Of a stretch of DNA of 47,612 nucleotides, positions 28,480-36,715 are shown in pieces. Below the pieces are notes generated by a model. That model was not told the origin of the DNA. It saw only the letters and a program-made list of their open reading frames with translations, and made no database searches. The position numbers and the translations under genes are program-made. Source of the DNA: Desulfotignum sp. GTDB taxonomy: Bacteria > Desulfobacterota > Desulfobacteria > Desulfobacterales > Desulfobacteraceae. The stretch is from NCBI GenBank assembly GCA_011389575.1, contig JAABUB010000020.1:1-47612 (forward strand), in the 5' to 3' direction. How positions within the stretch are numbered: the stretch's first letter is position 1; the number at the start of each line of letters is the position of its first letter.

Positions 28480-30477
28480 ATGAGGTACGCAGAAACAGGC
28501 TTTAATTTAGAGGTTGATCTTACCCGGGGGAATATTGAGAAACAGGCGACAGACCCCGGGGAAACCGAACTCTATCTGGGGGGGCTGGGAACAAACGCCA
28601 AGATTTTATGGGACCGGGTCGGGCCGGAAGTAACTCCTTTTTCTCCGGAAAATCTGCTTATTTTCAGTGCCGGCCTGCTCTGCGGCACCCCGGCCACCGG
28701 CTGCAACCGGACCATTGTGTCCACCATCTCTCCCCAGACCGAACTGATGGCCTTTTCCATGATGGGGGGATTCTTTGCCCCGGAACTCAAATATGCCGGG
28801 TATGACAAAGTGGTGCTGCGGGGTAAGTCTGAAAAACTGGTGTACCTGTGGATTCACAATGATACCGTGGAAATCCGGGATGCCTCCCATCTGGCCGGCA
28901 AAGGGGCTATTGAAACAGCGGAACAGATCCGGCAGGAGCTGGATCAGCCCAAAGCACAGGTGGCCGCCATCGGCCTTGCCGGGGAAAACCGGGTGTATTA
29001 TGCCTCTGTGGAGCAGGGCCGGTCTTCTGCCAGCAGAGGGGGCATCGGTGCAGTCATGGGAGACAAACGGGTCAAGGCTATTGCCGTGCGGGGTACCAAA
29101 GACATCAACCTGGCCAAACCCGAGGAGTTTCTTTCTTTGTGCAACGATGTGCTGGCCTATATCAAACACAGAGAAGACAACCCCATCAAGGGGGTGATGC
29201 CCATTCTGGCGGGCCTGGGATCACCTCAGGAAATGAAGGTCCATGACGAAAAATGGCATACGGAAAATTTTATGTGGGGCAACTCCCGGACCCGGCGCAA
29301 AGGCTTCTGGAATGAAGACATTGAAAAACAGTGGACCGATACCCTGGAAGGGGCCAGAACCAGGCTGATCTCCTGCTTTAACTGCCCCATGAAATGCGGG
29401 GCCACCCTCTCCATGCCCGGCCTGCCCACCTATATGATGAAATGCTTTACCAAGCTGACCTATACCATGGCTGCCTATTCTGACCTGGATTTTGGTCTGC
29501 GGATCGCCCAGAAGGCAACGGAATACGGGCTGGACGGATTTTCCGCTCCCCAGGTCATGGCGTTTGCCCTGGAGCTGCTGGAAGCCGGCATTTTAAGCAA
29601 AGATGATTTTCCCGGCCTGCCCGAGGGCAATGAGGACCGGTTCTATTATCTGCTGGATATGATTGTGAAAAGAGAGGGCATCGGCGATGTCCTTGCCAAG
29701 GGCACCTACTGGGCCGCACAGGAAATCGGCAACGGGGCTGAAGAATACGCCCACAATACCATTAAAAAACATGAACAGCTGCCTTTGAAGCTGTCCATGC
29801 TCAATCCCATCTATTTTCTGATGTATTCCATCGGTGAAAAGATCAACATCACCCAGATTGAAGGCCAGTTTCCCCAGGCCCCCTTTCCCAAAAAAGAGCA
29901 CAGAGAAAAATTCTGCGAAGACTGGATCCAGGTGCCCCATGAAAAATTCAAGCAGTATTTTATCGACTGGGAACTGCGGGGGGAAAACTCCATTCCCTAC
30001 TACCCCACCGTGGACATGACCTGTGATATCGTGGAGTGGCAGGAGATGATGCATTATATCGATGATGCCCTGGGCCAGTGTGCCGGGCTGTCCTCATTTC
30101 CCCTCAAACCCCCTTATCATATCCACAACTATCCCAAATTCATCTCTGCCGGTGCCGGTATCGAGATGGACGAAGAAAAACTCACCCGGGCAGCCAAGCG
30201 GTACCGGACCCTGGTGCGGGCTGTGAATATCCGGCGGGGCATGCGGAGAAAAGATGAAAAGCCCCCTGAGGACCATTGGAAAAAGCGGTTTCCGGAACTG
30301 GAAGAAAAATTACTGGACGCCTATTACAAGCTCAAGGGCTGGAATGAAGAGGGCATCCCCACAAAAGAAGCCTTGGAAAAAATGGACCTGGGCTATGTGG
30401 CTGATGATTTTATCCAGCGGGGGATTATAACGGATGAAGAAACAGCGGATGTGCAAAAAGAAACACAGACCCAATAG
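28480..30477 (+). CDS. bamB: Class II benzoyl-CoA reductase, tungsten catalytic subunit BamB
   Basis: This is a 665-residue member of the aldehyde:ferredoxin oxidoreductase family. It is assigned as the active-site subunit that reduces benzoyl-CoA to cyclohexa-1,5-diene-1-carboxyl-CoA at a tungsten bis-pterin centre. Residues E251, H255, E257 and H260 (EMKVHDEKWH) and C322 (TYMMKC) fall at the positions I recall for the Geobacter metallireducens enzyme. There, the Cys is a tungsten ligand and H260 is the proposed proton donor. C299, C302 and C306 (CFNCPMKC) provide cluster ligands. The length is typical. The start ATG follows AGAGGGG. It is first in bamBCDEFGHI, which strongly supports the assignment over a generic aldehyde oxidoreductase. 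Confidence 0.95.
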   Translation: MRYAETGFNLEVDLTRGNIEKQATDPGETELYLGGLGTNAKILWDRVGPEVTPFSPENLLIFSAGLLCGTPATGCNRTIVSTISPQTELMAFSMMGGFFAPELKYAGYDKVVLRGKSEKLVYLWIHNDTVEIRDASHLAGKGAIETAEQIRQELDQPKAQVAAIGLAGENRVYYASVEQGRSSASRGGIGAVMGDKRVKAIAVRGTKDINLAKPEEFLSLCNDVLAYIKHREDNPIKGVMPILAGLGSPQEMKVHDEKWHTENFMWGNSRTRRKGFWNEDIEKQWTDTLEGARTRLISCFNCPMKCGATLSMPGLPTYMMKCFTKLTYTMAAYSDLDFGLRIAQKATEYGLDGFSAPQVMAFALELLEAGILSKDDFPGLPEGNEDRFYYLLDMIVKREGIGDVLAKGTYWAAQEIGNGAEEYAHNTIKKHEQLPLKLSMLNPIYFLMYSIGEKINITQIEGQFPQAPFPKKEHREKFCEDWIQVPHEKFKQYFIDWELRGENSIPYYPTVDMTCDIVEWQEMMHYIDDALGQCAGLSSFPLKPPYHIHNYPKFISAGAGIEMDEEKLTRAAKRYRTLVRAVNIRRGMRRKDEKPPEDHWKKRFPELEEKLLDAYYKLKGWNEEGIPTKEALEKMDLGYVADDFIQRGIITDEETADVQKETQTQ

Positions 30478-30494
30478 TGTGGAGGGCAAAGACA

Positions 30495-31043
30495 GTGGGC
30501 AGTAAAGAAAAAGAAAAAAAAACCATAAAGACCATCAAGATTGACGTGGATAAATGCAATGGCTGCCGGGCATGTGAGGTAATCTGTTCTTCTTTCCACG
30601 CATCTCCCAAATACAGCTCCAACAATCCGGCAAGATCCAGAATCCGGATTATCCGAGAGCCTTTGCGCGATATTTATGTGCCGGTGTATGCCGGAGAATA
30701 TACCATGGCGGAATGCGCAGGCAGGGACAAATACACCATTGACGGCAAGCAATATGACGAGTGCTCCTTCTGCCGGGCCTCCTGCCCTTCCAGGGAAGAA
30801 TTCAAAGAGCCGGATTCCGGACTGCCGCTGAAATGCGACATGTGTGAAGGAGAAGATGAGCCGCTGTGCGTTAAGTGGTGCCTGGTGGATGCTTTGACTC
30901 TGGAAGAAAGAGAAGAAGAGGTGGAGGAACAGGAGGAGATGGAGGACCTGGAAATCGGACTGGAATCTCTGGCAGACAAATACGGCATGCAGACCATCAT
31001 GGATACCCTTGCCCGCATGTCCACAGATGACAAAAGCAAATAA
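30495..31043 (+). CDS. bamC: Class II benzoyl-CoA reductase, ferredoxin-like subunit BamC
   Basis: This polyferredoxin-type subunit of about 182 residues pairs with BamB and relays electrons. Cys groups are CNGCRACEVIC, CSFCRASCP and CDMCEGEDEPLCVKWC, enough for three [4Fe-4S] clusters. The C-terminus has a very acidic helix (EEREEEVEEQEEMEDLE). The open frame starts with a GTG at 30477 that touches the bamB stop. The GTG at 30495 is better, because GGAGGG lies about eight bases before it. bamD begins 12 bases after the stop. Confidence 0.92.
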   Translation: MGSKEKEKKTIKTIKIDVDKCNGCRACEVICSSFHASPKYSSNNPARSRIRIIREPLRDIYVPVYAGEYTMAECAGRDKYTIDGKQYDECSFCRASCPSREEFKEPDSGLPLKCDMCEGEDEPLCVKWCLVDALTLEEREEEVEEQEEMEDLEIGLESLADKYGMQTIMDTLARMSTDDKSK

Positions 31044-31055
31044 AAAGGACACACC

Positions 31056-32207
31056 ATGGAGACCATCGCTCCTTTTATAGAGGTAATAGACGAAATCAGA
31101 GAGGCTGGCGGAGATCCGTATCAATTGTGCTTCCAGTGCGGATTGTGCGATGCGGTCTGTCCCTGGAACCAGGTCCGGCAGTTCAGCATGCGCAAAATCG
31201 TGCGTGAGGCAGCCTTCGGCCTGACGGAAATCGAGGGCGAGGATATCTGGCGCTGTACTACCTGCGGCACCTGCCCGGATCAGTGCCCCAGGGGACTGGG
31301 CCAGATCCAGGTGAGCCAGGCCCTGCGCCGGGTGGCCACGGAATACGAGGTGTTCCCCGCATCGGTGAAATCCGCCAGATCCGCCCGTGCCAGCATCATC
31401 TCCGAGGGCAACCCCCTTCAGGGGGAGCGTTCCGGCCGGGGGGACTGGGCTGACGGCCTGTCAGTCAAACCCTTTGAACCGGACATGGAGATCCTGTATT
31501 TTGTGGGATGTTATTTTTCCTATGACCCGCGCATGAAAAAGGTGGCACAGGCCACCGCCAATATCCTGAACACCGCCGGGGTGGATTTCGGGATACTGGG
31601 AGAAGATGAGAGCTGCTGCGGGGAGAGCATCCGCAAGATCGGCAGTGAACAGGTGTTTATCGACCTTGCCAAAACCAACATCAAGAACTTTATCGACCAC
31701 GGGGTGAAAAAGATCCTTGTGTCTTCTCCTCACTGCTACCACACTTTCAAGAACGAGTACCCGGAGTTCATGGTGCACTTTGAGGTCATCCACATGTCCG
31801 AATTCATCCTGGAGCTGATCAACACCGGCCGGCTGAACCTGAACAAGAAAATGGATCAGACCGTGACCTATCATGATCCCTGCTACCTGGGCCGTCACAA
31901 CCAGATCTACGAACCGCCCAGGCAGCTGCTGGACAAAGTGGCCGGTCTCACATTGAAAGAGATGAGCGCCAGTCGGAAAAGCAGCCTGTGCTGCGGGGGA
32001 GGGGGCGGCCGGATCTGGATGGATACCCCCCAGGCGGAGCGGTTCTCCGATATCCGTCTCAAACAGGCAAAAGATATCGAAGCCAAGGTGCTGGTGACAT
32101 CGTGCCCCTACTGCATCACCAATTTTGAGGAAAGCCGCCTGAACCTGGAATATGAAGAGGTTTTAGAAATAAAAGATATTACCGAAATCATCAATGACGT
32201 GCTGTAA
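31056..32207 (+). CDS. bamD: Class II benzoyl-CoA reductase, HdrD-like subunit BamD
   Basis: This 383-residue iron-sulfur protein resembles the catalytic subunit of heterodisulfide reductase. The N-terminus has two [4Fe-4S] motifs, CFQCGLCDAVCP and CTTCGTCPDQCP. Two CCG domains follow, with ESCCGES near residue 188 and SLCCGGGGG near 311. In HdrB/HdrD, CCG domains bind noncubane clusters. In the Bam complex it is thought to connect the BC catalytic units with the electron-bifurcating part. The gene is intact, with an ATG start 12 bases after bamC. Confidence 0.93.
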   Translation: METIAPFIEVIDEIREAGGDPYQLCFQCGLCDAVCPWNQVRQFSMRKIVREAAFGLTEIEGEDIWRCTTCGTCPDQCPRGLGQIQVSQALRRVATEYEVFPASVKSARSARASIISEGNPLQGERSGRGDWADGLSVKPFEPDMEILYFVGCYFSYDPRMKKVAQATANILNTAGVDFGILGEDESCCGESIRKIGSEQVFIDLAKTNIKNFIDHGVKKILVSSPHCYHTFKNEYPEFMVHFEVIHMSEFILELINTGRLNLNKKMDQTVTYHDPCYLGRHNQIYEPPRQLLDKVAGLTLKEMSASRKSSLCCGGGGGRIWMDTPQAERFSDIRLKQAKDIEAKVLVTSCPYCITNFEESRLNLEYEEVLEIKDITEIINDVL

Positions 32208-32275
32208 AAAATTATTGAAATGAAATACAGGTGATTTGTCAGCGGTGTCATAATGAACGGATGAGGAGATAAAAA

Positions 32276-35200
32276 GTGGTAAACAACGACGTACTGCCAA
32301 AGGAACATATGCAATTGTTTTCTGACAGCCTTAAGGACAGAAATTTTGGCGATGTAATGGTTGTGGGCGGAGGGGTCAGCGGTATCCAGGCATCTCTGGA
32401 TCTTGCCTCGGCCGGATTCAAGGTGTATCTGGTGGAAAAAGGTCCCAGCATCGGCGGTCATATGGCCCAGCTGGACAAGACCTTTCCCACCAACGACTGC
32501 TCCATGTGAATACTGTCACCCAAACTGGTCGAGGTCGGCCGGCATCCAAACATAGAAGTACTCACATTCTCGGAAGTGGAAACCATAGAGGGGCAGAAAG
32601 GCGATTTTCAGGTCAGCGTGAAAACCCGTCCCAGATACATCATAGAAGACAAATGCACCGGATGCACCACCTGCATGGAATACTGCCCTGTGGAATACCC
32701 GGATGCGTTCAACCAGGGGATTTCCACCAACAAGGCGGTGCATGTGTATTTTTCCCAGGCCATTCCCCTGGTGGCCTATATCGATGATTCCTGCCTGTAT
32801 CTTTCGGAAAAAAAATGTGATATCTGCCACGGGGTGTGCAAAACCGGAGCCATTGATTTCCGCCAGACACCCACCCGTACCCGTATCAATGTGGGTGCGG
32901 TTATCCTGTCATCAGGCATCACCCCTTTTGATCCGTCTGTAAAAGAGGAATACGGGTATTCTCATTATGACAATGTGGTCACCAGCATGGATTACGAACG
33001 GCTGCTGTCCTCCACAGGTCCCTATGAGGGCAAAGTGCTCAGGGCAAGTGACAAACAGCATCCAAAAAATGTTGCCTGGATCCAGTGTGTGGGCTCCCGT
33101 CGGGTGACTGAAAAGGACAATTCCTATTGTTCCGGGGTCTGCTGCACCTATACCCAGAAACAGCTGATACTGACCAAAGAGCATGATATGGATGCCCAAT
33201 GCACGGTGTTCCACAATGATATCCGGTCATTTGGCAAGGATTTTGAACGGTATTTTCAGCGGGCCGAAGCATTGCCCGACACCCGGTTCATCAGAAGCTA
33301 TGCATCCATTGCCGGTGAAAATCCGGAAAACAAAAACATCCGGGTCAAATATGCCACCTCTGATGAAGGGGTAAAAGAAGAAGAATTCGACATGGTGGTG
33401 CTCTCTGTGGGTCTGAACCCGCCCAGGGCGTATAAAGAGATTGCTGAAAAGTTTGGTATTGACGTCAATGCCCACGGGTTCTGCGATATTGATTCATCCA
33501 ATCCGGTGCAGACCAGCCGTCCCGGTATCTTTGTCTCCGGCGCCTTCCAGGGTCCCACAGATATTCCTGAATCGGTTTTCACAGCCAGTGGCGCCGGATC
33601 CAGAACCGGTGAGATGCTCAATTTCCGCCGGGGAAAACTCTCCCGGGAGCGGGTGTATCCGGAAGAACGGGATGTGTCGGCAGAAGAACCCAGGATCGGG
33701 GTGTTTGTGTGTCACTGCGGGGCCAATATTTCCAGTGTGGTGAATGTGCCTTCCACGGTGGAATATGCAAAAACCCTGCCCCATGTGGTATATGCCACGG
33801 AACAGATTTTTTCCTGTGCCACCAATTCGGCAAAGGAGATCACCGACCTGGCCGTTGAAAAGGGCCTGAACCGGGTGGTGATTGCCGCCTGTTCCCCCAG
33901 GACCCTGGAGCCGTTGTTCCGGGATACACTCAGAGAAGCCGGATTGAACCAGTATTACCTGGATATGGCCAATATCAGAGAGCACTGCTCCTGGGTCCAT
34001 GCCAGGCAGAAAGAGGAAGCCACCCAAAAGGCCCAGGACATCATGCGCATGTCAGTGGCACGGGCAGCCCACCTGGAACCCTTAAAGGAGTTCGACCTGC
34101 CGGTGAACAAGACCGCCCTGGTTGTCGGGGGCGGCATTGCCGGCATGACCTGTGCTCTGTCCATAGCCGCTCAGGGGCATGAAGTGGAACTGGTGGAAAA
34201 AAGCAAAGACTTGGGAGGCATGGTCAGACGGATCCATTCCACTCTGGAGGGCCTGGATGTGCAGACCTATCTGGATGACCTGATTGCCAGCGTATACAAA
34301 AACCCCCGCATTCATGTGTCGCATGAGGCAGAGATTACGGATGTGGCAGGGTATCTGGGCAATTTCACCACCACGGTGCAAACCGAAGGCCGCACCAAAA
34401 CCATCAAGCACGGGGCATCGGTTCTGGCCATCGGTGCGGACATGTATAAACCCGCCGAATATCTGTACGGAGAAAATGATGCCGTGTTCACCCACCTGGA
34501 AATCGGAGAACAGATCGCCAAAGGCAATGAAGCTGTTGTCAATGCCCAAAGCCTGGTGATGATCCAGTGTGTGGGCTCCCGCAATGAAGAATTCAACTAC
34601 TGCTCCCGGGTGTGCTGCGGCCATGCAGTGAAAAATGCGTTGAAACTCAAAGAAAAGAATCCTGATATGCGCATCTATGTCCTGTTCCGGGATATGCGCA
34701 CCTACGGGTTTAAAGAGGATGCCTACAGAAAGGCTTCGGAACTCGGGGTGCAGTTCATCCGGTATACCCCGGAAGACCCGCCTGAAGTGGAAGCGGTATC
34801 AGAAAACGGATCTGATATGATCCGGGTCACGGTGACCGATCCCATCTTGGGGCAGCGCCTGGAACTGGATGCCGACATCCTGTCTCTGGCAGCAGCGGTA
34901 AGGCCCCCTGCATCCATCCAGGAGATTGCCGGCCTGTTCAAGGTGACCCTGAGCCCGGATGATTTTTTCAAAGAAGCCCATGTAAAGCTCAAACCGGTGG
35001 AATTTGCCGCAGACGGTGTGTTTCTTTGCGGCACGGCCCATTATCCCAAACATGTTCCGGAATCCATCAACCAGGCCTACGGGGCAGCCGGCAGGGCAAT
35101 CACCCTGCTGTCCCATGACACGGTGGTGGCATCGGGTTCTGTGGCAAAGGTGGATGAATATGCATGTGTGTCCTGCGGTGCCTGTATTACCGCCTGCACC

Positions 35201-35416
35201 TATGATGCCATCGAATTTCATGATACAACAAAAGGCAAAAAAGCCATTGTCAACCCGATTCTGTGCAAGGGAGACGGGCTGTGCAATGCCAAATGCCCCA
35301 CCAACGCCATCGTGCTCAAGCATTTTACCAATGAAGCTTTGTGCGGGCAGATTGATGCAGCTGTAACTGCTGAAGATATTATGGAACAGATGGATGCTGT
35401 ACTGGAAGAAGCATAA
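32276..35416 (+). CDS. bamE: Class II benzoyl-CoA reductase, HdrA-like flavoprotein BamE, selenoprotein
   Basis: The 1046-residue product is interrupted by an in-frame TGA at 32507-32509, which I read as selenocysteine 78. The context [20 protein letters not shown] matches HdrA, where that residue is normally Cys and ligates a cluster. The first HdrA module has the FAD motif [10 protein letters not shown] near residue 30 and ferredoxin clusters [12 protein letters not shown] (about 127). A second FAD module ([11 protein letters not shown], about 615) and C-terminal clusters [11 protein letters not shown] and [11 protein letters not shown] follow. HdrA-type FAD is the proposed bifurcating centre. 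The GTG start has GAGGAG upstream. A gene caller that stops at UGA would wrongly split this gene. Confidence 0.94.
32507..32542 (+). promoter_or_regulatory. UGA Sec codon and candidate SECIS hairpin in bamE
   Basis: After the UGA (32507-32509) and a 15-base gap, CTGGTC (32525-32530) pairs with GGCCGG (32537-32542), two pairs being G-U. The loop is GAGGTC. An apical GGU is what bacterial SelB recognises, as in E. coli fdhF, where the stem begins 11 bases after UGA. Confidence 0.7.
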
Positions 35417-35454
35417 ATACAAAAATCCCTTTACAAAAAAGGAGATGCAGATAT

Positions 35455-36228
35455 ATGAGTGCTGGTCAAGAATTTACACCGAAACTGCTGGGATTTGTCT
35501 GCCACTGGTGAGCATACGGTGCTGCTGACCTGGCTGGAGTTTCCAGACTGCAATATGCAAACGAGATGCGGCTGATCCGGGTGATGTGCTCGGGCAGGGT
35601 GGATTTGGAATTCATCTTCAGGGCGTTTGCCAACGGAGAGGACGGGGTGTTCATCGGCGGGTGCAAACTGGATGAATGCAATTATGTCACCCACGGCAAT
35701 TATGATGCCCTGGCCAACACCTATATGGCCAAAAGAATACTGGCCCATATCGGGCTCAACCCGGACCGGCTGAGAATAGAATTCATGTCCGGTGCGGACG
35801 GCAACCTGCTGGCCCGGTATACGGATGAGTTTGCAAAACAGATAAGAGAAATGGGACCTTTGGGAACCAGTGAAGGCATGGACAGTGAAGAGGTGCGTTT
35901 CAAACTGGCTGCCGCCAGAAATCTGGTGCCGTTCATGCGGCTGGCGGAACGGGAAAAACTGCGGGTCCCGGTGAAATCAAAACAGGCCTATACCCGGTTT
36001 TTTGACAGCCCGGACACGGACCGGTTGTTTGACAGTTTGTTTTCAGACAAACTGGCGGTCAGCCAGATTCTTTTGCTGCTGGCGGAAAAACCGTTGTCCA
36101 CCACTGAGATTTCCCGTCAACTGGACTTGAACCCTTCAGATGTGTCCCGGCACATGATCACCTCCTCCCGTCACGGCATGGTCATGTATGATACAGCCAG
36201 CAACTGCTATTCACTGGCCCGGGCATAA
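35455..36228 (+). CDS. bamF: Class II benzoyl-CoA reductase, MvhD-like subunit BamF, selenoprotein
   Basis: This 257-residue protein has an in-frame TGA at 35509-35511, read as selenocysteine 19. The N-terminus FVCHW-U-AYGAADLAG is the MvhD cluster motif with Sec for the second Cys, and C45, C70 and C75 are further ligands of the [2Fe-2S] cluster. MvhD-like subunits pass electrons to HdrA. Beyond the MvhD domain (about residues 1-140), a C-terminal extension contains LSTTEISRQLDLNPSDVSRH near 200-225. This resembles a winged-helix helix-turn-helix. The ATG has AAGGAG ten bases upstream. If UGA were a stop, the product would be only 18 residues, so readthrough is needed. Confidence 0.93.
35509..35558 (+). 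promoter_or_regulatory. UGA Sec codon and candidate SECIS structure in bamF
   Basis: Right after UGA (35509-35511), GCATA (35512-35516) can pair with TATGC (35554-35558). The inner hairpin is CTGGA/TCCAG (35534-35546) or CTGG/CCAG with loop CTGGAGTTT. The loop has G and U residues as needed by SelB, but the fold is less regular than in bamE. Confidence 0.5.
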
Positions 36229-36253
36229 ATTACTATTTGCAGGAAAGCATTCT

Positions 36254-36706
36254 ATGGACATTGAAAAAGTAGATCAGATCATTGACAAGCATAACGGAGA
36301 GCCCAGCAATCTGCTCCAGATCATGCTGGATATTCAAAGTGAAAACAACTGGCTTTCCAAACAGGCCCTGGCACGGGTCAGTGAAAAACTGTCTGTACCG
36401 TTGACCCGGATCCAGCACATCGCCACTTTTTACAAGGCGTTCAGCCTGGTGCCAAAAGGGCGGCACAAGGTCCACATCTGCGTGGGAACCGCCTGCCATG
36501 TCCGGGGTGCCACAAGGATTCTGGACACGGTGGAAGATGCCACCGGCATCAAGCCGGGGGAAACGGATCTGGATTTAAAATTCAGCCTGGAGACCGTGAA
36601 CTGCCTGGGCTGCTGTGCCCTCGGCCCTGTCATGGAGGTGGACGGCAAGGTCCATGGAAAAATGTCACCGGTGAAAACAGCACAAGCCTTAAAAACATAT
36701 GAGTAG
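36254..36706 (+). CDS. bamG: Class II benzoyl-CoA reductase, NuoE-like subunit BamG
   Basis: This 150-residue subunit resembles NuoE of complex I and of bifurcating hydrogenases. The thioredoxin-like fold carries one [2Fe-2S] cluster ligated by CVGTACHVRGA (two Cys) and VNCLGCCALGP (two Cys). It probably acts with BamH. The frame opens at 36188 inside bamF, but the ATG at 36254 with AGGAAA upstream gives the canonical length, so I start there. It is 25 bases after bamF and nine before bamH. Confidence 0.92.
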   Translation: MDIEKVDQIIDKHNGEPSNLLQIMLDIQSENNWLSKQALARVSEKLSVPLTRIQHIATFYKAFSLVPKGRHKVHICVGTACHVRGATRILDTVEDATGIKPGETDLDLKFSLETVNCLGCCALGPVMEVDGKVHGKMSPVKTAQALKTYE

Positions 36707-36715
36707 GGGAAAATT

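Noticed and set aside
28480..30477. BamB as a general aldehyde:ferredoxin oxidoreductase
   Set aside because: The complete bamC-I context and the E251/H255/E257/H260/C322 set favour benzoyl-CoA reductase.
32276..32575. Frameshift or premature stop making bamE a pseudogene
   Set aside because: The frame is the same before and after the UGA, the amino acid context is a perfect HdrA motif, and a SECIS-like hairpin follows. Selenocysteine fits better.
35455..35565. bamF starting at the ATG at 35566 as a shortened MvhD
   Set aside because: The 37 codons upstream encode the conserved FVCHW-U-AYGAADLAG cluster motif and have a proper ribosome binding site.
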